NCBI GenBank assembly: GCA_017414505.1
Contig: JAFQLQ010000002.1
Location: forward strand, 1 to 64,000
Reading direction: 5' to 3'
Length of the DNA: 64,000 nucleotides
DNA from: Clostridia bacterium
GTDB lineage: Bacteria > Bacillota > Clostridia > UMGS1840 > HGM11507
Shown here: piece by piece, positions 48,116 to 57,818 of the stretch
How the letters are laid out: every line of letters begins with the position of its first letter
Numbering within the stretch: the first letter of the stretch is position 1
Translations under genes and position numbers: made by a program
Notes under the pieces: generated by a model
Database searches by the model: none
Seen by the model: only the letters and a program-made list of their open reading frames with translations
Told to the model about the DNA's origin: nothing

Positions 48116-49915
48116 ATGAACAATCAAGAAAATATTAGAAATTTTTCCATAATTGCTCATATAGACCACGGAAAATCCACTCTTGCTGACCGTTTGCTTG
48201 AGAAAACAGGTGTTGTATCTCAGCGTGAAATGGAAGAACAGCTTCTTGACAATATGGAGCTTGAACGTGAAAGAGGTATTACTATTAAAGCCCGTGCGGT
48301 AAGACTGGATTATATGGCAAACAACGGAGAAAAATACATTTTAAACCTTATTGATACTCCCGGACATGTAGACTTTAATTATGAAGTTTCAAGAAGCCTT
48401 GCCGCTTGTGAGGGAGCGTTACTGGTTGTAGATGCTGCGCAGGGGATTGAGGCGCAGACTTTAGCAAATACCTATCTTGCAATAGAGCACGATCTTGAAA
48501 TTGTGCCTATAATAAATAAAATTGACTTACCAAGTGCCCGTCCTGATTTTGTAAAGTCTGAAATTGAAGATATTATTGGAATTGAAGCTTCAAACGCTCC
48601 ATTGATTTCGGCCAAATTAGGGCAGGGAATTGAGGAAGTTTTAGAGCAGATTGTTGCAAATGTTCCGTCTCCTTGCGGTAATATTGAAAGTCCGCTAAAA
48701 GCACTGATTTTTGATTCTTACTATGATGCCTATAAAGGTGTAATTGTTTATGTAAGAATCTTTGACGGTGAAGTAAAGCCCGGAACAACAATAAAAATGA
48801 TGAATACCAACAAGGAATTTCTTGTAACCGAAGTCGGATACCTGAAACCGGCAGGAATGATTAATTCAGATAAGCTGTCTGCCGGTGAAGTTGGTTTTAT
48901 TGCGGCAAGCATTAAAAATGTTAAGGATACTCAGGTTGGTGATACAATAACGGATGCAAATAATCCTGCGCCTGTTGCTTTGCCCGGTTACAAAAAAGTT
49001 CTTCCTATGGTTTTCAGCGGAATTTATCCTGCTGACGGTGCAAAGTATAACGATTTAAGAGATGCACTTGAAAAATTACAGCTAAATGATGCCGCTCTTA
49101 TATTTGAAGCAGAATCTTCAATAGCATTGGGATTTGGGTTCAGATGCGGTTTTCTTGGACTTCTGCACATGGAAATTATTCAGGAAAGAATCGAACGTGA
49201 ATACAATCTTGATATTGTTACAACCGCACCAAGCGTTATTTACAAAGTAATGAAAACAGACGGTGAAATGATTCAGATTGATAATCCGTCAAATCTTCCA
49301 ACTCCTGCTGAGATTGATTATATGGAAGAGCCTATTGTAAAAGCTGTTATTATGACTCCTACTGATTTCGTAGGTAACGTAATGGAACTATGCCAGGAAC
49401 GCCGTGGTACTTTCATTGATATGAAATATCTTGACGAAACAAGAACTCAGATTCATTATGAAATGCCTCTTAATGAAATTGTGTATGACTTTTTTGATGC
49501 TTTGAAATCAAAAACAAAGGGATACGCTTCGTTTGATTATGAGCTTGCAGGGTATAAACGTTCAAATCTTGTAAAGCTTGATATTTTGCTTAACGGAGAT
49601 ATCGTAGATGCTCTTTCATTTATTGTGCATCAGGATAACGCATATGCAAGAGGTCGTAAAATGGCTGAAAAGCTTAAAGAATCCATTCCGAGACAGCTTT
49701 TTGAAATTCCTATTCAGGCTGCTATTGGTAATAAAGTAATTGCCAGAGAAACCGTAAAAGCCATGCGTAAAGACGTTTTGGCTAAATGTTACGGCGGTGA
49801 CATTACAAGAAAGAAAAAACTTCTTGAAAAACAAAAAGAAGGTAAAAAGCGTATGAGGCAGGTAGGCTCAGTAGAAGTTCCTCAGGAAGCTTTTATGGCT
49901 GTTTTGAAACTGTAA
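48116..49915 (+). CDS. lepA: Elongation factor 4 (LepA)
   Basis: A 599-residue ribosomal GTPase that acts in translation elongation or ribosome assembly. G1 is [15 protein letters not shown]2 lies in [10 protein letters not shown]3 is DTPGHVDF, G4 is NKIDLP. The LepA-specific C-terminal domain ends with [20 protein letters not shown]. The ATG at 48116 has GGAGAAG about 6 bases upstream. No separate promoter or terminator was seen in the 19-base gap after the ABC operon, so it may be partly read through from there. Confidence 0.97.
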   Translation: MNNQENIRNFSIIAHIDHGKSTLADRLLEKTGVVSQREMEEQLLDNMELERERGITIKARAVRLDYMANNGEKYILNLIDTPGHVDFNYEVSRSLAACEGALLVVDAAQGIEAQTLANTYLAIEHDLEIVPIINKIDLPSARPDFVKSEIEDIIGIEASNAPLISAKLGQGIEEVLEQIVANVPSPCGNIESPLKALIFDSYYDAYKGVIVYVRIFDGEVKPGTTIKMMNTNKEFLVTEVGYLKPAGMINSDKLSAGEVGFIAASIKNVKDTQVGDTITDANNPAPVALPGYKKVLPMVFSGIYPADGAKYNDLRDALEKLQLNDAALIFEAESSIALGFGFRCGFLGLLHMEIIQERIEREYNLDIVTTAPSVIYKVMKTDGEMIQIDNPSNLPTPAEIDYMEEPIVKAVIMTPTDFVGNVMELCQERRGTFIDMKYLDETRTQIHYEMPLNEIVYDFFDALKSKTKGYASFDYELAGYKRSNLVKLDILLNGDIVDALSFIVHQDNAYARGRKMAEKLKESIPRQLFEIPIQAAIGNKVIARETVKAMRKDVLAKCYGGDITRKKKLLEKQKEGKKRMRQVGSVEVPQEAFMAVLKL

Positions 49916-49925
49916 AAATATCAAA

Positions 49926-49955
49926 ACGGATGACGACAGGGAAGTCGGCATCCGT
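49926..49955 (+). terminator. Hairpin after lepA
   Basis: ACGGATG-CGAC (49926-49937) pairs with GTCG-CATCCGT (49944-49955), with one mismatch, around a 6-base loop. The following TTATTGTG is a weak U run, so it may only attenuate transcription into the MATE gene. Confidence 0.5.
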
Positions 49956-50007
49956 TATTGTGCGTTTGGATATAAATTTTAACAATAAAAGGGGAGTGCA
50001 ATCCAAA

Positions 50008-51369
50008 ATGGCAACAAAAAAATATGAGCTTGATATGACAAAAGGTCCTATTTTTAAACAACTGCTTACTTTTACAATACCACTTATTCTTTCTGGTATA
50101 CTGCAACTGCTTTACAATGCAGCAGATATAGTGGTTGTAGGAAATTTTTCGGGAATTACAGCTCTTGCGGCAGTTGGTTCTACCGGATCCCTTATTAATC
50201 TTATTACAGGTCTTTTTATGGGACTTTCATTGGGTGTAAGCGTTGTTGCATCTAATTATTACGGTGGAAAAAATTATAACGGTGTAAGCAGAGTTTTGCA
50301 TACTGCTGTAACAATCAGCGTGATTGGCGGTATAGTTATTGGTGCTATTGGCATTATTATTGCTCCTGCCGTTTTAAAATTAATGGGTAGTCCTTTTGAC
50401 GTTTTGCCGCAGGCGGCTTTATATATGAGAATTTATTTTTGCGGAATGCCGTTTTTTATGCTGTATAACTTTGGAAGTGCGGTATTAAGAGCTCTTGGTG
50501 ATACAAAAAGACCGTTATATTTCCTTGCAGTTTCGGGTATTGTAAATGTTGTTTTAAATCTGTTTTTCGTAATTTTATTTAAGATGGGAGTTGCAGGAGT
50601 TGCACTTGCAACAATAATTGCACAGGCTATTTCAGCTTGTTTTGTTGTGAATTGTTTAATGAAATCTGACGGATTTTATAAACTTGAACTGAAAAAACTA
50701 AAGATTCACAGAGTTGAATTGAAAAAAATGATTATAATTGGCTTACCGGCGGGAATTCAAGGTTCAATATTTTCAATTTCCAATGTTTTGATTCAGTCAT
50801 CAATAAATTCTTTTGGTTCAGACACAATGGCAGGAAATGCGGCCGCGGCAAATATAGAAGGATTTATTTATGTTGCTATGAACTGTATATATCAGTCTGC
50901 ACTTACTTTTATAGGTCAGAATTTCGGTGCTAAAGAAGAAAAAAGAATTACGCAAGGTATGCTTACTTGTGTAGCTATGGTTGTAGTTATAGGTTTAGCA
51001 CTTGGAATTTTAGCTCTTATATTTTCGTCATCTCTGATTAAAATTTATAACAGTGATCCGGATGTTATTAAATTAGGAATGCTAAGAACTAAAATTATTG
51101 CTCCTACATATTTTATTTGCGGAATTATGGAGGTTTTAGTTGGCGGAATAAGAGGTTTGGGAAATTCAATTTTACCAATGATAATTTCTATACTTGGTGT
51201 TTGCGGAATCAGAATTGTATGGCTGTATACAATTTTTGTATGGGATCCGTCTTTAACAACGCTATACACATCTTATCCGGTTAGCTGGTTTGTAACAGCT
51301 GCTATTGATTTAATATGCTTTGTAATGATAAAGAAAAAATTAAAAACCACATATTTTAATAAAATATAA
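50008..51369 (+). CDS. MATE family efflux transporter
   Basis: A 453-residue membrane protein with 12 predicted helices. MTKGPIFKQLLTFTIPLILSG at the start and AADIVVVGNFSG soon after are typical of NorM/DinF-like MATE exporters, which use a cation gradient to extrude drugs or metabolites. The ATG at 50008 has AAGGGGAG about 12 bases upstream; the open frame back to 49930 runs through a hairpin and is not used. Its stop codon touches an 83-base copy of part of the flippase gene (51369-51451). Confidence 0.93.
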   Translation: MATKKYELDMTKGPIFKQLLTFTIPLILSGILQLLYNAADIVVVGNFSGITALAAVGSTGSLINLITGLFMGLSLGVSVVASNYYGGKNYNGVSRVLHTAVTISVIGGIVIGAIGIIIAPAVLKLMGSPFDVLPQAALYMRIYFCGMPFFMLYNFGSAVLRALGDTKRPLYFLAVSGIVNVVLNLFFVILFKMGVAGVALATIIAQAISACFVVNCLMKSDGFYKLELKKLKIHRVELKKMIIIGLPAGIQGSIFSISNVLIQSSINSFGSDTMAGNAAAANIEGFIYVAMNCIYQSALTFIGQNFGAKEEKRITQGMLTCVAMVVVIGLALGILALIFSSSLIKIYNSDPDVIKLGMLRTKIIAPTYFICGIMEVLVGGIRGLGNSILPMIISILGVCGIRIVWLYTIFVWDPSLTTLYTSYPVSWFVTAAIDLICFVMIKKKLKTTYFNKI

Positions 51370-51451
51370 ATGGAAACCTGTTAAAAATATGTTTATAGGC
51401 GGAATTATAAAAATTATTTGTAACTATATTTTAATTGGTATTCCGGAAATA
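51369..51451 (+). repeat. 83-base inverted repeat, copy of an internal flippase segment
   Basis: Every base matches the reverse complement of 52621-52703, which encodes about residues 411-438 of the flippase (EWKPVKNMFIGG to IGIPEI). In this copy the same reading frame meets TAA directly after the repeat. A further 6 bases match after a 2-base offset. Confidence 0.95.
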
Positions 51452-51468
51452 TAAACATTTCTAATATT

Positions 51469-51502
51469 AAAAGCTCCATAATATCAGTATTAAGGAGCTT
51501 TT
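51469..51502. terminator. Terminator between MATE gene and mazG
   Basis: AAAAGCTCC (51469-51477) pairs with GGAGCTTTT (51494-51502), with an inner TAAT/ATTA extension and a T run. A-rich on the left and T-rich on the right, so usable from both strands. Confidence 0.75.
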
Positions 51503-51537
51503 TCATATATATTATTTTTATTTTTAAAACTTCCCCA

Positions 51538-51567
51538 TTTTATACAAAATTTTTATTTTGTATAAAA
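51538..51567. repeat. 13-base hairpin in the MATE-mazG gap
   Basis: TTTTATACAAAAT (51538-51550) and its exact reverse complement (51555-51567) flank a TTTT loop. AT-rich; role unknown, perhaps a second terminator or processing site. A third, imperfect hairpin is at 51585-51620, just past the mazG stop. Confidence 0.5.
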
Positions 51568-51625
51568 ATATATAGAATTTCAAGAAGGGAGAATAATGTT
51601 AAAATACTTTATTCCCCCTTGATTT

Positions 51626-52291
51626 TTAGAGCTTTTCAATGATACTATCAAGCAAATTATTGATTTCTATTTCCGGTAAAATATCATAATCAATTGATAA
51701 ACTTACTAATTGCAGAAAAAGTTCTGTTATTTTTTCCTGCGGATTGTTGCTGTTTATAATTATATTTTTTAAATTATCATCTTCTGCAATTAAATTTTTC
51801 TTTCCTTGTTTATTTAATTTTTTTATTATTTTCTGAGCTCTTAATATTACCGGTAATGCTTTTGATATTTTTTCAACTGTTTCTTTATCGTTTTTTGCTC
51901 CTTGTTCTTTCTTTTTAAGCTCCTCCCAATTGGATAGAATTTCATCAACTGAATCAACCTTTGTATCAGAAAAAACGTGTGGATGTCTGTAAATCATTTT
52001 TTTAGAAACACAGTTAATTACATCATTTATATCGTAGCTTCCTTCTTCACGACCAATCTGGGCGTTCAGAATAATCTGTAACAAAACATCACCTAATTCA
52101 TCAGCTTGTTTTTCAAAATCTTTCTGCTCAACGGCTTCAATGTATTCATAGCATTCTTCAATAAGGTATTTATTAATTGATTCATGAGTTTGAGCTTTAT
52201 CCCAGTCACAACCATTTTCTCCGCGAAGTTCAGCTATGATATTAAGTAAATCATCAAAACTGTAATTTTCTTTAGTAATCAACTTAAACAT
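51626..52291 (-). CDS. mazG: MazG-family nucleoside triphosphate pyrophosphohydrolase
   Basis: A 221-residue house-cleaning enzyme that hydrolyses non-canonical NTPs to NMP and pyrophosphate. The N-terminal domain shows RGENGCDWDKAQTHESI and the metal-binding pair EECYEYIEAV and ADELGDVLLQ. KKMIYRHPHVF is the classic MazG signature. It is shorter than two-domain MazG proteins (about 260 residues), so the second domain is reduced. Its start overlaps the end of the flippase gene by 13 bases, indicating one transcript. Lies inside the segment bounded by the 83-base inverted repeats. Confidence 0.93.
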   Translation of the reverse strand: MFKLITKENYSFDDLLNIIAELRGENGCDWDKAQTHESINKYLIEECYEYIEAVEQKDFEKQADELGDVLLQIILNAQIGREEGSYDINDVINCVSKKMIYRHPHVFSDTKVDSVDEILSNWEELKKKEQGAKNDKETVEKISKALPVILRAQKIIKKLNKQGKKNLIAEDDNLKNIIINSNNPQEKITELFLQLVSLSIDYDILPEIEINNLLDSIIEKL

Positions 52292-53934
52292 CTCCCGAAT
52301 ATTTTTGTAATTATTTTGCTTTTTGGAAGCATTTCGATGTCTTCCCTTTTAAATCCTTTTAATAACAGCATTGTTACCAAATATAGTATAACTGCTGTGC
52401 CAACTGATATAACCGTACTTGTAAAGTTTCCATACTTTACACTTGTAAAACTATACAGATATACAGAACCGACTGACATGATTATAACTGATATTGCAGG
52501 TTTAACAAATGCAGCCATTTTATCATAGTTCACATTGATTTTTTTATTTATGGAATACAGATTTAGACCTGTAATTGTCAGATAACATAACGTGGTGCTT
52601 ATAGGAGCACCCATAATGTTTATTTCCGGAATACCAATTAAAATATAGTTACAAATAATTTTTATAATTCCGCCTATAAACATATTTTTAACAGGTTTCC
52701 ATTCATTATCCAGCGCCTGTAAAATAGCATTTGTTACCATTGTTAAACACACAAGGCTGATTGCAAGACCAAGTAAAGTAAGTAATTTTGTTGCATCTGT
52801 GTTATTACAAATCAAACGGATTAACGGATTTTTAGGCAAATCACTATGCATAGGCATAACGAAATCTGCATTAGGATATAAAAGCTTAAGAATCGGCTTT
52901 GCCATAACAGCCATACCGATTCCTGCAGGAAAAGCAAGCTGCCATGTAAATCTTATTCCTGTTGCTATTATTTTTCCTGCTGTTTCTTTTTGCTTGTTTA
53001 CCAATGCATTGGTAATTGCAGGAACAATGCTTATACTGAGTCCGACAATTACACTTGCAGGCAGATTAAACAAGGTAATTGCATAACCCGAATAATATCC
53101 GAACATTATTTCTGTTTCTTCCTGCATATACCCTATTGACTGCAATCTTCTTAAAACCATTGCGGTATCGATGACTGAAGTCATTGAAAAAACGCACGAG
53201 CCGAGTGTTATTGGTACCGCAATTTTAACAAGTTCCTTTATAATAGAATTTCTTTCGCTGTTTAAAATTATTAATTTGTTATTTTCTTTTTTATTGTTTA
53301 TTCTGTGATAAATTATAAGAAAAATTGCGCTGATACACGCACCCGTTGTAACACCGAGAATACCTCCCGATGCAGCTATTACATAACCGTAAGGCACAAG
53401 TAATACAGCGAAAGATAATCCGCATATAAGCTTGAATAAAGCTTCAAATAATTCACTTACTGCGGTAGGAATCATATTTTGCATTCCCTGATAATACCCT
53501 CTGTACACAGAAGATACAGAAACAAAAAACAAACTTGGTGCAAGACAGATTATTGCGGGATAATAATTTGCGTATCCAAAGCTGTTACTGAACAATTTTG
53601 CCCCTGATATAAGAATTACAGTTCCTGCAATGCCAATAACTAATAATACTTTTAAAGATATAGTATATATTTTTTTTACTTCTTTTAAATTCCCTGACGC
53701 ACGCCTTTCAGAAATCATTTTAGATATTGCAACCGGTAATCCGGCAGTTGCAATTACAAAAAATACAGTATAAATGCTGTACGCAGTTTGATATACAGCA
53801 ATGCCCTGCGTTCCTATTATGTTAGCAAGAGGTAATCTGAAAAGCATTCCGATTATTTTAACAAAAACGTGTGAAAAGGCAATAATTGCAGCTCCAAGAA
53901 GAAAATTAGTACTATTCTTGCTTGAATTATTCAT
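52279..53934 (-). CDS. Polysaccharide/lipid flippase, SpoVB-MurJ-like
   Basis: A 551-residue membrane protein with about 14 helices in the MOP/polysaccharide-export fold. LLGAAIIAFSHVFVKIIGML and FRLPLANIIGTQG at the N-terminus resemble SpoVB and YtgP/MurJ-type flippases that move lipid-linked cell-wall precursors. A spore-cortex role (SpoVB) is possible given that the organism appears to sporulate, but a vegetative MurJ role fits equally well. Residues 411-438 are duplicated behind the MATE gene. Own promoter at 53962-53990; mazG is co-transcribed downstream. Confidence 0.9.
   Translation of the reverse strand: MNNSSKNSTNFLLGAAIIAFSHVFVKIIGMLFRLPLANIIGTQGIAVYQTAYSIYTVFFVIATAGLPVAISKMISERRASGNLKEVKKIYTISLKVLLVIGIAGTVILISGAKLFSNSFGYANYYPAIICLAPSLFFVSVSSVYRGYYQGMQNMIPTAVSELFEALFKLICGLSFAVLLVPYGYVIAASGGILGVTTGACISAIFLIIYHRINNKKENNKLIILNSERNSIIKELVKIAVPITLGSCVFSMTSVIDTAMVLRRLQSIGYMQEETEIMFGYYSGYAITLFNLPASVIVGLSISIVPAITNALVNKQKETAGKIIATGIRFTWQLAFPAGIGMAVMAKPILKLLYPNADFVMPMHSDLPKNPLIRLICNNTDATKLLTLLGLAISLVCLTMVTNAILQALDNEWKPVKNMFIGGIIKIICNYILIGIPEINIMGAPISTTLCYLTITGLNLYSINKKINVNYDKMAAFVKPAISVIIMSVGSVYLYSFTSVKYGNFTSTVISVGTAVILYLVTMLLLKGFKREDIEMLPKSKIITKIFGRCLS
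52621..52703 (-). repeat. 83-base inverted repeat, flippase-internal copy
   Basis: Exact reverse complement of 51369-51451. It is in-frame coding sequence within the flippase gene, so this is the parent copy. The two copies are 1169 bases apart in opposite orientation. Confidence 0.95.
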
Positions 53935-53961
53935 AGGGTAAATTCACTCCTTTAATAATTA

Positions 53962-53990
53962 ATTATATAATAGTAAATAACATTAGTCAA
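53962..53990 (-). promoter_or_regulatory. sigma-A promoter of flippase-mazG
   Basis: On the minus strand TTGACT (53985-53990), 17 bases and TATAAT (53962-53967), about 28 bases from the flippase start. Confidence 0.75.
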
Positions 53991-54027
53991 CAAAAATTTT
54001 CCGGATATAAAATTATAATAAAATTAT

Positions 54028-54056
54028 TTGACAAATATACATAAATATTGTATAAT
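54028..54056 (+). promoter_or_regulatory. Consensus sigma-A promoter of mreB
   Basis: A perfect TTGACA (54028-54033), 17 bases and TATAAT (54051-54056). It is back to back with the flippase promoter, 37 bases between the -35 boxes. Confidence 0.85.
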
Positions 54057-54112
54057 TTAAGTTGATATGGTGTTTTGTATAAACATTTTTAATCTATAGG
54101 AGTAATTTTGTG

Positions 54113-55198
54113 ATGAATAACAAGTTAACAAGTTTTCTTGATAAAATAAATATTTTTAATATGCTTGGTATGAGACAGGATATCGGAATTGATCTTGGAA
54201 CCGCTACTGTTCTTATTTACGTTAAGGATCAGGGCATTGTTCTTTCCGAACCTTCTGTAATTGCATTGGACAAAGATACCGGCAGGGTTCACGCCGTAGG
54301 TACAGATGCACAGCGTATGATTGGAAGAACTCCGTCAAATATTGTTGCTGTAAGGCCGTTACGGGACGGTGTAATTTCCGATTATGAATCAACCGAAAAA
54401 ATGCTTAAATGTTTCTTAAGAAAAATAAACTTCTCTTCCCTGCTTAAACCAAACATTGTAATTTGTGTTCCAAGCGGTGTTACCGAAGTTGAAGAAAGAG
54501 CAGTAATTAATGTTGCCTTACAGTCAGGTGCAGGAAAAGCATATGTAATAGAAGAACCGATTGCAGCTGCTATCGGTGCCGGGGTTGATATTTCTCAGGC
54601 TGAGGGAAATATGATTGTTGATATCGGCGGAGGAACAACAGATATTGCCGCAATTTCATTTGGCGGTGTTGTTGCAAGTGCTTCTCTTAAAATTGCCGGA
54701 GATAAATTTGATGAAGCTATAATTAAATTTATAAAGAAAAAATACAATCTTTTGATAGGTGAAAGAACTGCCGAAGATATGAAAACTTCCATCGGATGGG
54801 TGTTCCCTATGCCCAGAGAACAGGATGTTGAATACGAGTTTAAGGGCAGAAATTTAGTAAACGGTATGCCTAAAATGGCTACAATCAGAGCTTCAGAATT
54901 AATGGAAGCACTTGTAGAAACTGCTTGTACTATTGGCGATGCCATTACAAACGTTATTGAAAGAACACCGCCGGAATTGGTTGGTGATATCGCAAGCAAC
55001 GGAATAATTCTTACCGGTGGCGGTGCTTTATTAAATGGTATAGACAAGCTTATAACTGCAAAAACCGGTATAAGATGTTACGTTGCGGAAAATCCCACTG
55101 CCTGTGTTGCAATGGGAACCGGAAAATCGCTGTATATGCTTGATTTTGTAAAACGATCAGGCAGTGTTGCATTCAGAAAGAATAACGAAAATTTATAA
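54113..55198 (+). CDS. mreB: Rod-shape determining protein, MreB/Mbl family
   Basis: A 361-residue actin-like ATPase that guides side-wall peptidoglycan synthesis. Phosphate 1 motif IGIDLGTATVLIYVKDQGIV, phosphate 2 motif NMIVDIGGGTTDIA and GIILTGGGALL are intact. The N-terminal extension (about 20 residues before the DIGIDLGT core) is longer than usual. GTG at 54110 and ATG at 54113 are both possible; TAGGAG is 7 or 10 bases upstream. No mreC/mreD follows, so this is probably an orphan Mbl or MreBH-type copy. mnmG starts 15 bases after its stop. Confidence 0.93.
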   Translation: MNNKLTSFLDKINIFNMLGMRQDIGIDLGTATVLIYVKDQGIVLSEPSVIALDKDTGRVHAVGTDAQRMIGRTPSNIVAVRPLRDGVISDYESTEKMLKCFLRKINFSSLLKPNIVICVPSGVTEVEERAVINVALQSGAGKAYVIEEPIAAAIGAGVDISQAEGNMIVDIGGGTTDIAAISFGGVVASASLKIAGDKFDEAIIKFIKKKYNLLIGERTAEDMKTSIGWVFPMPREQDVEYEFKGRNLVNGMPKMATIRASELMEALVETACTIGDAITNVIERTPPELVGDIASNGIILTGGGALLNGIDKLITAKTGIRCYVAENPTACVAMGTGKSLYMLDFVKRSGSVAFRKNNENL

Positions 55199-55213
55199 TT
55201 AGGAGTCTTTTTA

Positions 55214-57100
55214 GTGGAATATATTGCTGATAATTGCGATGTTGTTGTTATAGGCGGAGGTCACGCAGGATGCGAAGCAGCTCTTGCGGCCGCACGTCTT
55301 GGAATGAAAACATATATGTTTTCAATTAATTTGGATGCCGTTGCAAATATGCCTTGTAATCCTAATATCGGAGGCACTGCAAAAGGTCATCTTGTAAGAG
55401 AAATTGATGCTTTGGGCGGAGAAATGGGTAAAAATGCCGACAAAACTTTTCTTCAGTCCAGAATGCTTAATTTAGGAAAAGGTCCTGCAGTACATTCTCT
55501 GAGAGTTCAGTCTGACAGACGTGCTTATCAGGAGTGTATGAAACAGGTTCTGGAAACAACTCCAAACCTGTATATACGTCAGGGTGAAATAACAGATATT
55601 GAATTTGAAGACGGAAAAGTAACTGCAGTTATTACGGATACTCAGGCTAAATACCTTTGCAATGCTGCAATTATCGCCACAGGAACTTACCTTAAAAGCA
55701 GAATTATTATAGGTGATTACGAGCGGGAAAGCGGGCCTGACGGTATGTTTGCAGCAACAAAGCTTTCACAGTGTTTAATTGATCAGGGAATTGAGCTTTT
55801 ACGCTTTAAAACCGGTACTCCTGCAAGAGTTTTAAAAAGTAGTATTGATTTTTCTCAGATGGAAGAGCAAACCGGTGATGATATAATTTATCCGTTTTCT
55901 TTTACCAATAAATATATAGGAGAAAATAAAGTTTCCTGCTATCTTACTTATACAAATGAAGAAACACACAGAGTAATTCGTGAAAATCTTCATCGCTCCC
56001 CTCTTTACAGTGGAAATATCAAAGGCACAGGGCCGAGATACTGTCCGTCTATTGAAGATAAGGTAGTAAGATTCAAAGATAAAGAAAGACATCAGGTTTT
56101 TATAGAGCCTATGGGTGAAAATACTGAAGAAATGTATGTTCAGGGAATGTCTTCTTCTTTGCCTGAGGATGTACAGATAAAAATGTACCGTACAATAAAG
56201 GGTCTTGAAAATGTTGTGTTTACAAGAAGTGCTTACGCTATTGAATACGATCTTGTAAACCCGTTAGAGCTGTTCCCTACCCTTGAATTTAAAAAAATAA
56301 GCGGATTATACGGTGCAGGGCAGTTCAACGGAACTTCCGGATATGAAGAAGCAGGTGCTCAGGGGCTTATTGCAGGAATAAATGCCGCATTAAAAATCAA
56401 AAAATGCGAGCCGTTTATTCTTACAAGAGATAATTCATATATTGGTACACTGATAGACGACCTTGTTACAAAAGGAACTTTGGAACCGTACAGAATGATG
56501 ACTGCACGTTCCGAGTACAGATTGTTATTAAGACAGGATAATGCGGATTTGCGACTGACTGAATATGGATATAAAATAGGTTTGATATCGCAAAAACGGT
56601 ACGATGAATTTTTAGAAAAGAAAGCTCTGATTGAAAAAGAAGTAGAAAGAATAAGCAAAACAGTTATTTCGCCTTCCGAAAAGGTAAATAATCTGCTTGA
56701 TGAATATAAAAGTTCTAATTTATCGACAGGTATTAAGCTTGCTGATTTAATACGCCGTCCGGAGCTGACCTACGAAAAGCTGACACCAATTGATGAAAAA
56801 CGACCGGAACTCGAAAGAAGTGTCTGGGAAGAAGCAGAGATTCAGATAAAATACGAAGGATATATAAAAAAACAGCTTGCGCAGGCAGAGCAATTTAAAA
56901 AAATGGAAAAAAGATTACTTCCCGATGACATTGATTATAATCTTATCAGCGGGTTAAGAATTGAAGCAAGACAGAAATTAAGCAGTATAAAACCTGCCTC
57001 TATAGGACAGGCATCAAGAATTTCAGGAGTTTCTCCAGCCGATATTTCTGTGCTTCTTATCTATCTTGAAACAATAAAAAGGAGTGGAAAAAATGAGTGA
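55214..57100 (+). CDS. mnmG: tRNA uridine-34 modification enzyme MnmG (GidA)
   Basis: A 628-residue FAD enzyme that, with MnmE, installs the carboxymethylaminomethyl group on wobble U34 of tRNAs. The FAD fingerprint [17 protein letters not shown] opens the protein. [30 protein letters not shown] and the C-terminal [22 protein letters not shown] are typical. Length matches the family. GTG start with AGGAG upstream. Its stop overlaps the next gene by 8 bases. The usual mnmE, rsmG and parAB neighbours are absent. Confidence 0.97.
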   Translation: MEYIADNCDVVVIGGGHAGCEAALAAARLGMKTYMFSINLDAVANMPCNPNIGGTAKGHLVREIDALGGEMGKNADKTFLQSRMLNLGKGPAVHSLRVQSDRRAYQECMKQVLETTPNLYIRQGEITDIEFEDGKVTAVITDTQAKYLCNAAIIATGTYLKSRIIIGDYERESGPDGMFAATKLSQCLIDQGIELLRFKTGTPARVLKSSIDFSQMEEQTGDDIIYPFSFTNKYIGENKVSCYLTYTNEETHRVIRENLHRSPLYSGNIKGTGPRYCPSIEDKVVRFKDKERHQVFIEPMGENTEEMYVQGMSSSLPEDVQIKMYRTIKGLENVVFTRSAYAIEYDLVNPLELFPTLEFKKISGLYGAGQFNGTSGYEEAGAQGLIAGINAALKIKKCEPFILTRDNSYIGTLIDDLVTKGTLEPYRMMTARSEYRLLLRQDNADLRLTEYGYKIGLISQKRYDEFLEKKALIEKEVERISKTVISPSEKVNNLLDEYKSSNLSTGIKLADLIRRPELTYEKLTPIDEKRPELERSVWEEAEIQIKYEGYIKKQLAQAEQFKKMEKRLLPDDIDYNLISGLRIEARQKLSSIKPASIGQASRISGVSPADISVLLIYLETIKRSGKNE

Positions 57101-57800
57101 AAAAATTATTTTAATAGTTGAAGATGAAAAACCGATTTCTGATATATTGAAGTTTAACCTTGAAAAAGAAGGTTTTAAAACAATGCAGGCTTTTGACGGC
57201 GAGCAAGGTCTTAATCTGGCTCTTAACAACGAGTTTGACCTTATTCTTCTTGATGTTATGCTGCCTAAAATGGATGGTTTTAATGTATTGAAGGAAATTC
57301 GTGTTCACAAACAAACACCTATAATTATGGTAACTGCAAGAGAAGACGAAATTGATAAAGTTCTCGGTTTGGAACTTGGTGCTGACGATTACATCACAAA
57401 GCCTTACAGCGTAAGAGAGCTTCTTGCAAGAATTAAAGCAAACTTAAGAAGAAGTTCTTCAGAAAACAGTGCCGAAAAAGCGGTTGAAAATTCCAACATA
57501 CTAAAAATCGGCAGATTGATAATTAACAGCGAAAGATATGAAGTAACAAAAGATGATCAGCTTATTGATCTTACAAGAAGAGAATTTGAATTATTAAGAT
57601 TCCTCGCAGAACAGCCTGAAAAAATATTCTCCAGAGAAGCTTTGCTTAAGCAGGTGTGGGATTTTGAATATGTTGGCGATGTAAGAACAGTAGACGTTAC
57701 AGTTCGTCGTTTGCGTGAAAAAATTGAAGATAATTCTTCGGAACCTACTTATATTGTTACAAAAAGAGGTTTAGGATATTATTTTTCAAATTCCAAATAA
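57093..57800 (+). CDS. walR: OmpR-family response regulator, WalR/PhoP-like
   Basis: A 235-residue regulator. The receiver domain has VEDE (9-12), phospho-acceptor Asp54 in [11 protein letters not shown], and KPYS near 105. The winged-helix domain (about 140-235) has [20 protein letters not shown] and [13 protein letters not shown]. The ATG at 57093 has AAGGAG 8 bases upstream and lies inside the end of mnmG, so translation is likely coupled. WalR, the essential cell-wall regulator, is the best fit; PhoP is the alternative. Confidence 0.88.
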   Translation: MSEKIILIVEDEKPISDILKFNLEKEGFKTMQAFDGEQGLNLALNNEFDLILLDVMLPKMDGFNVLKEIRVHKQTPIIMVTAREDEIDKVLGLELGADDYITKPYSVRELLARIKANLRRSSSENSAEKAVENSNILKIGRLIINSERYEVTKDDQLIDLTRREFELLRFLAEQPEKIFSREALLKQVWDFEYVGDVRTVDVTVRRLREKIEDNSSEPTYIVTKRGLGYYFSNSK

Positions 57801-57818
57801 AAAACGAGAGGTTTTATC

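Noticed and set aside
54595-55047. 150-codon minus-strand frame opposite mreB
   Set aside because: Mirror of the conserved actin-like coding sequence; Ser/Pro/Ile-rich composition typical of antisense frames.
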